Shown: positions 8,121 to 16,450, counted from the stretch's first letter. The stretch is 64,000 nt of DNA from Candidatus Enterococcus leclercqii (GCF_009933135.1 NZ_MAEH01000014.1:1-64000), one strand, 5' to 3'. Numbers and translations: made by a program. Notes: generated from the sequence alone by a model not told the origin.

Positions 8121-9043
8121 GAGTTAGCCACCACCTTTAAGAAAATCTGTTCCAAGTCTGGCTCAACCAGACGAAAACTACGAGGCAAAAGGGCCAGTTT
8201 CTCGATGAGATTCAATAGCTTACGACCCTCTGTCTCCGGCTGAGAAACACTAATTGTCAGACTTTCACCAGAGGTTTTAACGCTGCCGGGGAGGTCTGTT
8301 TGTACTTGTAAAGCCACCGCCAATTTTTCGCAAGCGCTGACTTCAGTAAAAATCACTTCATATTGAAAGGCACCATAAGATTGCTTTATCTCATCTAATG
8401 GACCACCCAATTGAATCTGACCCTTATGAAGTAGGGCCACATGATCGCAGATCGCTTCCACGTCATTTAGGATGTGGGTAGAAAAGAGGACAGTGGTTTT
8501 TTGTCTCAGTCCGGCAAAGATATCCAAAAAAGCACGACGGCCAATGGGATCTAGAGCAGAAGTGGGTTCGTCGCAGATCAAGATGGCTGGCTCATTTAAT
8601 AAGGCTTGGGCCAATCCCAGCCGCTGCTTCATTCCCCGAGAATAGCCGCCAATCTTCTTGTTGACATTGCTGAGACCCACCAACTGTAGAAGCTCTTTGG
8701 TGCGCTTTGAAATTTGCTGAGGATCCATGTCGGTAATTTCACCGCAAAGCCGCAAGTATTCGGTGGCCCGCATATAAGAATAAAAGCTGGGAACATCAGG
8801 CAGATAACCGATGTTTCGATTGGTACTAGAACCACCCATTCGGACGGGTTCTCCCAATATCGTGATCTTGCCGCTGTCAGGAGGCAACAGTCCTAAAAGC
8901 AGTTTCATGGTGGTAGTTTTACCGGCGCCGTTTTCGCCGACGAAACCAAATATGCTACCTTGAGGAACGGTAAGATTCAACCCTTCCAAGATTGTTTTTT
9001 GACCAAAGCTTTTGGTGACGTCCCTCAATGTGATGGCGTTCAT
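8117..9043 (-). CDS. ABC transporter ATP-binding protein
   Basis: A 308-residue ATPase: Walker A G-E-N-G-A-G-K-T (36-43), signature Y-S-R-G-M-K-Q (134-140), Walker B I-L-I-C-D-E-P (154-160) and switch His in F-S-T-H-I. About 85 further residues form a C-terminal extension, as in ABC-2 exporters. The true start is the ATG at 9043, which overlaps the TGA of the PLDc_N gene as ATGA; GGGG lies 8 nt upstream. It pairs with the permease that follows. Confidence 0.92.
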   Translation of the reverse strand: MNAITLRDVTKSFGQKTILEGLNLTVPQGSIFGFVGENGAGKTTTMKLLLGLLPPDSGKITILGEPVRMGGSSTNRNIGYLPDVPSFYSYMRATEYLRLCGEITDMDPQQISKRTKELLQLVGLSNVNKKIGGYSRGMKQRLGLAQALLNEPAILICDEPTSALDPIGRRAFLDIFAGLRQKTTVLFSTHILNDVEAICDHVALLHKGQIQLGGPLDEIKQSYGAFQYEVIFTEVSACEKLAVALQVQTDLPGSVKTSGESLTISVSQPETEGRKLLNLIEKLALLPRSFRLVEPDLEQIFLKVVANS

Positions 9044-9246
9044 TCCTCTACCCCTTTTCCGAACGCGAAGTAGCAGATTGGGCCGATAAACGAGATTAGG
9101 CCACAGACCAGCACCCACAACAGTTTGTTGCCGAAACGATAGTGGGGGTGCCGCAAAACATCAACAATGGCAAAGATAGCCAGGCCCACCTGCAGGATAA
9201 TCAGTGGAATCAGCACTGGTAAATATTGATTCAGATCAATCGTCAT
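9040..9246 (-). CDS. PLDc_N domain small membrane protein (68 aa)
   Basis: A 68-residue protein with two membrane segments (about 10-30 and 43-62) separated by a short basic loop R-H-P-H-Y-R-F-G-N-K. This matches the PLDc_N module (the N-terminal membrane part of cardiolipin synthases), standing alone as it often does in GntR-ABC operons. It has no phospholipase catalytic domain. AGGAG stands before the ATG. It lies 51 bp after gntR and overlaps the ATPase start. Confidence 0.8.
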   Translation of the reverse strand: MTIDLNQYLPVLIPLIILQVGLAIFAIVDVLRHPHYRFGNKLLWVLVCGLISFIGPICYFAFGKGVEE

Positions 9247-9297
9247 GATTTTTTTCTCCTTTAGTAACGCAAAACGTGTCGTGTTTGGTTGATAAAA

Positions 9298-9693
9298 CTA
9301 ATCGGTTTGCTGTTCATTTGTCTTTTCAAAAGTCTGCCAGATATCAGCAATAGCGGCTTCTGCTTGCTCTTTTGACAGCTGATGGACGTGAGCTTCTGCT
9401 AAAAGCAGTGCCAGTCGTTTTTGCCAATCCAAAAGAGCGACTTCAGGAAAAGGATCCGGCCGGGTGACAATCGAACCTTTTCGGCGGTCAGTTACCAGGT
9501 AGCCAGCCTCTTTCAATAAGTTGTAAGCTTTGGAAATCGTCATGGTGTTGACGCCCAACTCGTCTGCCAACTGCCGAACTGTGGGAAGCGTCTCACCAAC
9601 GGCTAATTCCTGCCGTGCAATTCCCACAATAATTTGGTCACATAATTGCTGATAAATGGGGGTCTCGGAGCGGGTATCAATTTCAAGCAGCAT
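9298..9693 (-). CDS. GntR family repressor, YtrA subfamily
   Basis: A 131-residue regulator: a GntR winged helix in the first 70 residues (P-I-Y-Q-Q-L then T-L-P-T-V-R-Q-L-A-D-E-L-G-V-N) and a short C-terminal helical dimerisation tail, the YtrA/YhcF layout without a large effector domain. AGAGGTGAT is correctly spaced from the ATG at 9693; the longer frame to 9930 runs through the promoter. It heads the operon and very probably represses it through the inverted repeat at 9706-9728. Confidence 0.9.
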   Translation of the reverse strand: MLLEIDTRSETPIYQQLCDQIIVGIARQELAVGETLPTVRQLADELGVNTMTISKAYNLLKEAGYLVTDRRKGSIVTRPDPFPEVALLDWQKRLALLLAEAHVHQLSKEQAEAAIADIWQTFEKTNEQQTD

Positions 9694-9705
9694 AAGATCA
9701 CCTCT

Positions 9706-9737
9706 TTGTATTATCAATATTAATACAAACAATACAA
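9706..9737 (-). promoter_or_regulatory. YtrA-type operator before gntR
   Basis: A perfect inverted repeat TTGTATTA-N7-TAATACAA (9706-9728), with a further half site AATACAA at 9731-9737. It lies 13-44 bp before the gntR ATG and overlaps the likely core promoter (TTGTAT then TAATAC on the minus strand). The position fits autorepression of the whole ABC operon. Confidence 0.7.
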
Positions 9738-9902
9738 AAAGGCAAACACCAAAGCTGATTGGCCGACGTTGTTCAAATAAAAAAACAAAGACAGCTAGCG
9801 AAAGTTTTATGGTTCTCTTGGCGTAGTGATTCTTTTTATCTGAATAGAAAACAAGGATTCCGTTAGAGTCATGATGGTTTTTACAGAATTTTTGCACATT
9901 AT

Positions 9903-10022
9903 TTGTTTTCAGAAAATCAAAGGAGTACAATGGTTTTCGTAAGTGTCTAAGCGTCGCTGGGAAGCGACACTTAGACCCAAGTAAAGAACGGCTGTCCCTG
10001 TCGTTAAGTCGGGTGGCAGTCG
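9903..10022 (+). promoter_or_regulatory. pepC promoter and structured leader
   Basis: TTGTTT (9903-9908), 17 bp, TACAAT (9926-9931) put the start point near 9938. The leader of about 110 nt folds into two hairpins: GTCTAAG-x-GTCGCT (9945-9958) with AGCGAC-x-CTTAGAC (9963-9976), and CGGCTG... with ...CAGTCG (about 9989-10022). Neither is followed by a T run, so these are not terminators. The second contains GGGTGGCAG, which only superficially recalls a T-box. Confidence 0.6.
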
Positions 10023-10049
10023 TGTCTGATGAATGAAAGGATGAATCAC

Positions 10050-11378
10050 ATGTCAGAAATCACCAAAGAAATGACAACCAAATTCGCGGCGGATTTCAAT
10101 GCCAACAACAAACACAACGCCTTGGCTCGCGGGGTCATCAAAAACGGCATCACCGCTTCCGCAGAAAACTTCGAGACACAAGTCAACAATGTTCCGGTTT
10201 TCTCCCTGGATCTTGCTACTGGTAAAGTTGCCAATCAAAAGCAATCCGGCCGTTGCTGGATGTTTGCGGCATTGAACACTTTCCGCCACAAAATGCTCAA
10301 CAGTTTCAAACTGAAGGATTTTGAATTGTCTCAAAACTATACATTCTTCTGGGACAAGTATGAAAAAGCCAACTACTTCTATGAAAATATCTTAGCAACG
10401 GCAGATCAAGAGTTGACAAGCCGTAAAGTGGCGTTTTTGTTGCAAACACCGCAACAAGATGGCGGCCAATGGGATATGATTGTTTCCATCTTCCAAAAAT
10501 ACGGTGTGGTTCCGAAAACGGTTATGCCAGAAAGCAGCAACTCGTCTAATTCTCGCGATTTGAACAACTATTTGAACAAATTGTTACGCAAAGATGCCGT
10601 TACTTTGCGAACAATGGTTGCTGAAGGCCAGGCAGCTGATGCCATTCAGGCAGCTAAAGGGGATATGTTGCAAAACGTCTACAACTTCTTGGCTATGTCT
10701 TTGGGAACTCCGCCGACTGAATTCGACTTTGAATACCGAGACGAAGACAAAAACTACCATATCGATCAAAACCTGACACCACAAAGCTTCTATGAAAAAT
10801 ACGTCGGTGTCGACCTGAATGACTACGTGTCAATTATCAATGCGCCAACCGCTGACAAGCCATACGACAAATCCTACACAGTAGAAATGTTGGGCAATGT
10901 CGTTGGGGGCAAAGATGTTAAATATCTGAATGTGGATATGTCAACCTTTAAAAAATTGGCTATTGCACAATTGGAAGCTGGCGAGTCTGTCTGGTTTGGT
11001 TGTGATGTGGGTCAATCTTCCACACGGGAATCAGGGATCATGGCTTTAGATGCCTATGATGTGAATGACTTGTTTGACATTGACTTTACGATGACTAAAG
11101 CACAACGTCTGGATTTTAGCGAAAGCTTGATGACTCACGCAATGGTCTTGACTGGTGTAGACATTGTGGATGGCAAATCCACAAAATGGAAAGTTGAAAA
11201 CAGTTGGGGTGAAAAAGTCGGCGATAACGGCTTCTTCGTCGCGTCAGACGACTGGATGGATCAATACACCTATCAAATCGTCGTTCGCAAAGAGTTCCTG
11301 ACTGCTGATCAATTGGCAGCTTTTGAAGCTGAACCAACTGTTTTGGCGCCATGGGACCCAATGGGAGCATTGGCATAA
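10050..11378 (+). CDS. pepC: Aminopeptidase C (bleomycin hydrolase family, C1B)
   Basis: A 442-residue papain-fold cytoplasmic aminopeptidase that trims peptides from the N-terminus and in lactic bacteria helps peptide nutrition. Catalytic residues are visible: Cys69 in Q-S-G-R-C-W-M-F-A, His363 in M-T-H-A-M-V, Asn384 in V-E-N-S-W-G. The C-terminus ends in Ala-Leu-Ala, consistent with the family's C-terminal arm that sits in the active site of the hexamer. The start at 10050 is preferred because AAAGGA lies 9 nt upstream; the frame opens at 10029 with a poorer context. Monocistronic, followed by a terminator. Confidence 0.96.
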   Translation: MSEITKEMTTKFAADFNANNKHNALARGVIKNGITASAENFETQVNNVPVFSLDLATGKVANQKQSGRCWMFAALNTFRHKMLNSFKLKDFELSQNYTFFWDKYEKANYFYENILATADQELTSRKVAFLLQTPQQDGGQWDMIVSIFQKYGVVPKTVMPESSNSSNSRDLNNYLNKLLRKDAVTLRTMVAEGQAADAIQAAKGDMLQNVYNFLAMSLGTPPTEFDFEYRDEDKNYHIDQNLTPQSFYEKYVGVDLNDYVSIINAPTADKPYDKSYTVEMLGNVVGGKDVKYLNVDMSTFKKLAIAQLEAGESVWFGCDVGQSSTRESGIMALDAYDVNDLFDIDFTMTKAQRLDFSESLMTHAMVLTGVDIVDGKSTKWKVENSWGEKVGDNGFFVASDDWMDQYTYQIVVRKEFLTADQLAAFEAEPTVLAPWDPMGALA

Positions 11379-11414
11379 GCTTGTTCGTTGCCATTACTTG
11401 AAAAATATCATAAA

Positions 11415-11463
11415 TAAAAAACAGAGAGGCAGGCCAAAAGCTGGCAGCTTCTCTGTTTTTTTT
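11415..11463 (+). terminator. Terminator of pepC
   Basis: Arms AAACAGAGA / TCTCTGTTT enclosing GC-rich inner pairing, then eight T. Confidence 0.9.
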
Positions 11464-11925
11464 GCAGAATTGGTCGATGACTCTTCAAGATAACCGCCAG
11501 GATTAGCGATTCAAATCTTACTGATTTTTGCAGCGGCTTTGACTGAGATTGGTTAGCTATTCATTAGGGCTACTATTGAAAATGAGTGTGGGAAAATAGC
11601 GAGCTGTGGCTGTGTAAGGGGAAAATCAGATTTTGACAAAAAAGGAAAATCAGATAGTTCTCCTTTTTCATAAAAATTTCCGAGTTTCTTGAAAAGACAT
11701 TTCTTAACTCTTTCGCTATAATAAGGTCGTCACTGATAATAAGTAAGTTATCAGAGTGAACTGTTGAAGAATGGTCACTGGGAACCTTTACTTCCTTTGA
11801 CGGACTTGTCATTTAACAAATCCGGCTAGCGCCAGTTCTCTAAAAGCCTGTTCGTGGTCCTCCGTCCCGAGAGCAAGACGCGCTTTTTGTGTGGGCAAAA
11901 TGCTGGAAAAAGAAAGGTTGATTCT
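11464..11925 (+). promoter_or_regulatory. tcyP upstream region with long leader
   Basis: No gene seen. A TATAAT at 11717-11722 (no good -35) gives a leader of about 200 nt. Just downstream of it lies the inverted repeat CTGATAA-N8-TTATCAG (about 11734-11755), which could be an operator or a 5' stem. A hairpin AAAAAGGA/TCCTTTTT sits around 11640-11670. No S-box or T-box signature is present. Regulation by sulfur supply is plausible for a cystine carrier but not shown here. Confidence 0.4.
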
Positions 11926-13314
11926 ATGACAACTCTGCTCATTGTACTTATTCTAGCCGTCTTTGTGGCGGCGCTGTATGGCTTTTATCGTATGCAGCAA
12001 AAACATTTGAAATTCTCCACTCGAGTATTTACGGCGCTTTTTGCCGGGATTATCTTCGGGGGGGCACTGCAGCTGATCTTCGGGACGGAAGACAAAGTTG
12101 TGACCGGTTCTTTGGAATGGATGAAGATTGTCGGCAACGGCTATGTCGCCTTTTTACAAATGCTGGTGATGCCGTTAGTCTTTGTTTCCATCGTTTGTGC
12201 CTTCACTCGGATGAAAGAAAGCAATCAGCTGGGCAAGATCAGTTTCACGGTTTTGGCTGTCTTGCTTAGTACTACAGCCATTGCCGCATTGATTGGGATC
12301 GGTTCGACGATGCTTTTTGGTTTGGACGGTGCTTCTTTCACTCAGGGATCAGCAGAAACCGCCCGCATCGCAGAATTGGCAGAACGCCAGACGGAAGTCG
12401 CTTCTCTGTCGATTCCAGAACAGATTTTGTCTTTCATTCCTAAAAATGTCTTCGCTGACCTGGCTGGGACACGACCGACTAGTACGATTGGTGTCGTGAT
12501 TTTTGCAGCCTTTGTTGGGGTCGCCTATCTGGGGGTAAAACGAAAAGCACCAAAAGAAGCCCAAACATTTTCTGATTTGATGGATAGCCTCTACAAAATC
12601 GTGATGCGCATTGTGACTTTGGTGTTGCGTCTGACGCCTTATGGGGTGTTTGCTTTAATGACCAACGTCTTGGCATCTAGCAATTTCAAAGCAATTGTCA
12701 ATTTGGGGAAATTTATTCTGGCTTCTTATTCAGCGTTGATCGTAGTACTGCTAGTCCATCTGTTACTGTTGGCTTTTGTTAAAGTTAGCCCGATTACTTA
12801 CTTGAAAAAAGCGCTGCCGGTACTGAGTTTTGCTTTTACCTCCCGTTCATCAGCCGGTGCGATGCCGTTGAACATCGAAACCCAGACGAAAGCATTTGGC
12901 GTGGATGATGCCACGGCCAATTTTTCTGCTAGTTTTGGGATCTCCATTGGTCAAAATGGTTGTGCCGGGGTTTACCCAGCTATGCTGGCGACTATCGTAG
13001 CACCAACTGCCGGAGTCAATGTCTTTAGTCTGGAATTCATCTTGATGTTGATCGCCATCGTCACCATCAGTTCCTTCGGGGTGGCCGGTGTAGGGGGCGG
13101 CGCGACTTTTGCCTCTCTGATTGTTTTAGGAGCCATGAACTTGCCAATTGCAATCGTTGGGTTGGTGATTTCCGTTGAACCATTGATCGACATGGCCCGC
13201 ACAGCAATCAATGTTTCTGATAGCATGGTAGCAGGAATTGTGACCAGCGCGCGTATCAAAGGGCTGGATCGCAACGTGTTGGAAGATCCAAATGCAGTAA
13301 TTGACGCACAATAA
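11926..13314 (+). CDS. tcyP: L-cystine sodium symporter, TcyP family
   Basis: A 462-residue dicarboxylate/amino acid:cation symporter (DAACS) protein with about eight transmembrane helices and two re-entrant loops. Length and sequence fit the TcyP cystine branch better than the glutamate GltP branch. The Ser-rich re-entrant hairpin is at F-A-F-T-S-R-S-S-A-G-A-M-P, and the second hairpin follows at G-V-A-G-V-G-G-G-A-T. It would import cystine, the sulfur source for the cysteine desulfurase encoded at 23.2 kb. ATG at 11926 has AAAGG 8 nt upstream; the longer frame lacks a ribosome site. Confidence 0.88.
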   Translation: MTTLLIVLILAVFVAALYGFYRMQQKHLKFSTRVFTALFAGIIFGGALQLIFGTEDKVVTGSLEWMKIVGNGYVAFLQMLVMPLVFVSIVCAFTRMKESNQLGKISFTVLAVLLSTTAIAALIGIGSTMLFGLDGASFTQGSAETARIAELAERQTEVASLSIPEQILSFIPKNVFADLAGTRPTSTIGVVIFAAFVGVAYLGVKRKAPKEAQTFSDLMDSLYKIVMRIVTLVLRLTPYGVFALMTNVLASSNFKAIVNLGKFILASYSALIVVLLVHLLLLAFVKVSPITYLKKALPVLSFAFTSRSSAGAMPLNIETQTKAFGVDDATANFSASFGISIGQNGCAGVYPAMLATIVAPTAGVNVFSLEFILMLIAIVTISSFGVAGVGGGATFASLIVLGAMNLPIAIVGLVISVEPLIDMARTAINVSDSMVAGIVTSARIKGLDRNVLEDPNAVIDAQ

Positions 13315-13320
13315 GCTATT

Positions 13321-13400
13321 AAAAAAACAGCTGAAAAGCAATGGTCGTAAATCAGAATTCATTCTGAACTCTGGACCACAGCTTTTCGGCTGTTTTTTTA
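13321..13400. terminator. Long-armed terminator after tcyP
   Basis: Arms AACAGCTGAAAAGC / GCTTTTCGGCTGTT enclose a 40-nt loop with further pairing, and A and T runs flank both ends. It can also catch the minus-strand small peptide transcript. Confidence 0.8.
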
Positions 13401-13456
13401 GGCAGAAGATTGACTGAAACTCGGAGCATCACTAAAAAAGCAGCTGCTGGCAAGTT

Positions 13457-13570
13457 TCAACTATTCTTTTCATGGAATGTCGGATCCGCTTCGTCGAGGA
13501 TCTGAAACGTCAAATCGATTAAGTACAACAGGCAACAGGTTAAAAGCCCGATTAACAGATAAAACATCAT
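13457..13570 (-). CDS. Predicted 37-residue single-pass membrane peptide
   Basis: Four consecutive ATG codons (13576 to 13565) follow GGAG. The third and fourth are correctly spaced (6 and 9 nt), and I start at the third. The peptide has a hydrophobic segment (F-Y-L-L-I-G-L-L-T-C-C-L-L-Y-L-I) and then a charged tail with I-L-D-E-A-D and H-E-K-N-S. A promoter lies about 70 bp upstream. Size and layout (one helix plus charged tail with L-D-E) recall Fst-like type I toxin peptides of enterococci, but the Fst P-I-x-x-G motif is missing and no antisense RNA is evident. Function unknown. Confidence 0.5.
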   Translation of the reverse strand: MMFYLLIGLLTCCLLYLIDLTFQILDEADPTFHEKNS

Positions 13571-13638
13571 CATCATCTCCAAGTCGTTTGTTATAGCCGA
13601 CAGCTGAAACAAAAACGGACTGACCATTTTCTGATTAT

Positions 13639-13666
13639 ATTATACCTTGTTTTTTTTATTTGTGAA
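13639..13666 (-). promoter_or_regulatory. Promoter of the small membrane peptide
   Basis: On the minus strand TTCACA (13666-13661), 16 bp, TATAAT (13644-13639); a second TATAAT overlaps it at 13639-13634. The start point near 13630 leaves about 60 nt of leader. Confidence 0.6.
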
Positions 13667-13915
13667 CGGCATTCCTTCACTTTCGTAAGCTTCAAAGAAA
13701 AAAGCGTAAATAATAAGAATGTTTCGTCGTTTTCAGATAAAAAGGTTACAATCCTAAGACGGTTTTACGAGTTTCTGCTATACTCAGTAGTAACGAGGGC
13801 TTGTATCTTGGAAAAAAGTCGTTTACAAAAAGCAAATAGTTACAAGGTTTGCTGGTTACGGTCTTTGTACCAACGGCCCCAAAGCACAGAACGAATAGAA
13901 GGTGGAGGTCGTAAC

Positions 13916-14707
13916 ATGGTAGAACGATTGATTCGGCTGCAAGGTGCAGCAAATGTCCGGGATCTAGGAGGCTATCGCAATCGAGAAGGAGCAGCCGTCC
14001 GCTATAAAAAAGCAATCCGCTCGGCAGCAATTTCTGATTTAACTGCGGAAGATGCTGAGCAACTAGCGGCTTATGGCATTGTAAAAGTGGTTGATTTCCG
14101 TTCCATTGCTGAACAATCCAGGGAACCAGATGTCAAAATTCCTCATACCGAAAACATCTTTTTGCCGATCTTTAAAGAAGATGAAACCCAGGTGTCGGCA
14201 GCTCCCCGTACATTGATGGAACAGATTCAGGCAGGGCAGGATGCTGCACAGCAGATGCAAAAAGTATATCGACATTTTATTGAAGAAGATTATTCACGGG
14301 CTTCTTATCACCGTTTTATCGAAATTCTGCTGGAAAATGACGCTCCCGAGGCGGGCGTTTTGTTTCACTGCACTGCTGGAAAAGATCGTACTGGTTTTGG
14401 CGCGGCGCTGATTCTCGCTATCTTAGAGGTTGATCAAGACAGCATCATGGAAAACTACCTGGAAACCAACAGCAACATGGTGCAAAAAACCAGCGATATG
14501 CTGAAACAAGCCCAAGCAGCGGGAGCGCCAGAAGCAATGCTTGCTGGCATCAAAGAGTTGATGCGAGCCGATCAAAGCTATCTGGCAGAAAGCTTCAAAG
14601 CAATTACTAAAAACTATGGCGACATGTCCGGCTTTTTGAAAAATGGGTTGCAGTTGTCCACAAGTGATTTGTCAGACTTTCGCAAACTCTACACAGATTT
14701 TGCGTGA
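13916..14707 (+). CDS. Tyrosine/serine protein phosphatase, PTP fold
   Basis: A 263-residue phosphatase with the C-x5-R loop H-C-T-A-G-K-D-R-T-G (151-160; Cys152 nucleophile, Arg158) and the N-terminal N-V-R-D-L-G-G-Y block of the Y-phosphatase3/LipA family. These proteins dephosphorylate phosphotyrosine and sometimes phosphoinositides; the target here is unknown. GGAGG is 7 nt before the ATG at 13916, so the frame's earlier opening at 13808 is not used. The fructosamine kinase gene follows 77 bp later and may share the transcript. Confidence 0.9.
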   Translation: MVERLIRLQGAANVRDLGGYRNREGAAVRYKKAIRSAAISDLTAEDAEQLAAYGIVKVVDFRSIAEQSREPDVKIPHTENIFLPIFKEDETQVSAAPRTLMEQIQAGQDAAQQMQKVYRHFIEEDYSRASYHRFIEILLENDAPEAGVLFHCTAGKDRTGFGAALILAILEVDQDSIMENYLETNSNMVQKTSDMLKQAQAAGAPEAMLAGIKELMRADQSYLAESFKAITKNYGDMSGFLKNGLQLSTSDLSDFRKLYTDFA

Positions 14708-14784
14708 AGCTCGTGTTTGTTGAAAGCCGTGACTTTTTGAGGCAATTGTGTCGCAAACAAGCAGCTAAAGGGGGTAGATGACCG

Positions 14785-15618
14785 ATGGGAACGACAGAAG
14801 TTATGACAAAGCTCGGATTGAAGGGTCAAGTTCTGCCTATCAGCGGTGGAGATGTCAATCAGAGTTTTCGAATCAATACCGAAGAGGGCAGTTTTTTCCT
14901 GAAATACCACCCAAATGTCAATGCAGAGTTCTTTCAGGCAGAGGTTCATGGGCTCAAAGAGATTTTCGATTTCGTGCGGGTACCTAAAATCTATGACTTT
15001 GGTGAAGTTCCTTCTGGCGCCTACTTGTTAATGGAGTGGATTGAGCCTGGGGAAGGGGATCATCGGGAGTTGGCGGCTTCGTTGGTAGACTTACACAAAC
15101 AGAGTGCCCAACAATTCGGATTTTACGAGGATAATTTCATCGGGATCTTACCGCAAGTCAATGCCAAGACGGGGAGTTGGGTGGATTTCTTTTTGACCTG
15201 TCGCTTGGATGTCCAAGTAGAATTAGCCAAATTGCACAATGTTTGGAATGTGGAGCGGGAAGCTGGCTACTTGAAGCTTAAAGAATACGTTTGGAATCAT
15301 TGGCGAGATCGCGATTTTATGCCGAGCCTGCTTCACGGTGACTGTTGGAGTGGCAATGTCTTTTTTGCGGCAAACGGCCAGCCAATTTTTATAGATCCAG
15401 CAGTTTCTTACGGGGATCGGGAGATGGATATTGCCATGAGTCAGCTCTTCGGTGGATTTAAGGCGGAGTTTCTGGAAACCTATCAAGATCTGTTTCCACT
15501 ACCTTCAGGCTGGCAAGAACGCCAACCAATCTATCAGTTGTATTATCTGCTGGCGCATTTAAACCAGTTTGGCGAAAGCTACGGTACCCAAGTGGATCAG
15601 ATTCTAGCAGCATTTTAA
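14785..15618 (+). CDS. Fructosamine kinase family protein
   Basis: A 277-residue kinase of the fructosamine-3-kinase/aminoglycoside phosphotransferase fold. Visible elements: the N-terminal G-G-D-V-N-Q-S-F nucleotide loop (21-28), F-F-L-K ATP-binding Lys40, the catalytic H-G-D-C-W-S-G-N (184-191) and the metal-binding I-D-P-A (203-206). Family members phosphorylate protein-bound or free ketoamines so that the sugar falls off. GGGGG stands 10 nt before the ATG. A terminator separates it from the thioesterase. Confidence 0.9.
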   Translation: MGTTEVMTKLGLKGQVLPISGGDVNQSFRINTEEGSFFLKYHPNVNAEFFQAEVHGLKEIFDFVRVPKIYDFGEVPSGAYLLMEWIEPGEGDHRELAASLVDLHKQSAQQFGFYEDNFIGILPQVNAKTGSWVDFFLTCRLDVQVELAKLHNVWNVEREAGYLKLKEYVWNHWRDRDFMPSLLHGDCWSGNVFFAANGQPIFIDPAVSYGDREMDIAMSQLFGGFKAEFLETYQDLFPLPSGWQERQPIYQLYYLLAHLNQFGESYGTQVDQILAAF

Positions 15619-15628
15619 TAAAATCACA

Positions 15629-15671
15629 GCGGGCAGCGGTTAGGCAGCAAGCCACCGCCTGCCTGTTTTTT
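15629..15671 (+). terminator. Terminator between fructosamine kinase and thioesterase
   Basis: GC-rich arms (GGGCAGCGG with CCACCGCCTGCC, one bulge) and then six T. The thioesterase ribosome site begins immediately after the T run. Confidence 0.7.
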
Positions 15672-15683
15672 GGGGGAATTATT

Positions 15684-16439
15684 TTGGCAGTCAAATATGC
15701 AACAACACATGAAGTCGCTTACTACGAGTGCGATGTCAACGGGACGATGACTTTTCCAGCCATGATCTCTGCATCCATCAAAGTCTCTGAAGAGCAAAGC
15801 GATAGTCTTAATCGTGGAACAAAATTTGTCCACAGTTTCGGATTGACTTGGATCTTGACCAACTATCAGCTGGAAATTACTCGCCTGCCACGAGTGGGTG
15901 AAGTGTTGACGATTGCTACGATGGCGATGGAGTACAACAAGTATTTCTGTTACCGTCATTTTTGGATTGAGGATGCTTTTGGCAACGAATTGGTGAAAAT
16001 CGAAGCGGTCTTTGCATTGATGGATATCAAAAATCGGAAAATGGCCAGTGTGCCGGAAGAAATTATTGCGCCCTATGAAAGTGAAAAAGTGAAACGCATC
16101 CGCCGTTACCCGAAAATTGAAAAGATCGAAACAGGAACCTATCTGCCTTACCGGGTGCGTTTTTACGATATCGATAGCAACCATCACGTCAACAATGCTG
16201 TTTATTTCAACTGGATGATTGATGTGTTGGGGAGGGACTTTTTGACTACGCATGTTCCAGTGTACGTAATCGTCCGCTATGATAAAGAAGTAGAATATGG
16301 CAATGAGATTACCAGTCATTTCGAAATTCTGCCGCCAACAAAGGACAGTGATGGCTTGATTGTGACGCGCCACGAAATCCGTTTGGGAGAGGACCTTTGT
16401 TGTGAAGCCAACATCAAATGGCAGGAAAAAATGTCATAA
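15684..16439 (+). CDS. Acyl-ACP thioesterase
   Basis: A 251-residue tandem hot-dog thioesterase that releases fatty acids from acyl carrier protein. The N-terminal hot-dog spans about residues 3-135. The second carries R-F-Y-D-I-D-S-N-H-H-V-N-N-A-V-Y, the conserved Asn-His-containing active-site stretch of the FatA/FatB-like family. The start is a TTG with GGGGG 7 nt upstream; no in-frame ATG fits. The only distance to the upstream terminator is the ribosome site, so expression probably depends on readthrough or a promoter inside the hairpin region. The first copy of the dispersed 3' repeat follows. Confidence 0.9.
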   Translation: MAVKYATTHEVAYYECDVNGTMTFPAMISASIKVSEEQSDSLNRGTKFVHSFGLTWILTNYQLEITRLPRVGEVLTIATMAMEYNKYFCYRHFWIEDAFGNELVKIEAVFALMDIKNRKMASVPEEIIAPYESEKVKRIRRYPKIEKIETGTYLPYRVRFYDIDSNHHVNNAVYFNWMIDVLGRDFLTTHVPVYVIVRYDKEVEYGNEITSHFEILPPTKDSDGLIVTRHEIRLGEDLCCEANIKWQEKMS

Positions 16440-16450
16440 AAGTGCGGGAA

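Noticed and set aside
10002-10022. GGGTGGCAG near the pepC start as a T-box
   Set aside because: It lacks the ACCGCG continuation, the terminator/antiterminator pair and a stem I; the gene is not an amino-acid or synthetase gene.
11573-11812. 79-codon minus-strand frame between pepC and tcyP
   Set aside because: Low complexity, no ribosome site, covers the tcyP promoter.
13321-13400. tcyP terminator as a seventh copy of the dispersed repeat
   Set aside because: It has long arms and flanking A/T runs, but neither the TGTCACC/GAAGC core nor the 5' stem-loop.
15624-16373. 249-codon frame antisense to the thioesterase gene
   Set aside because: Shadow of a well-supported gene; composition is His/Phe/Cys-rich as in antisense frames.
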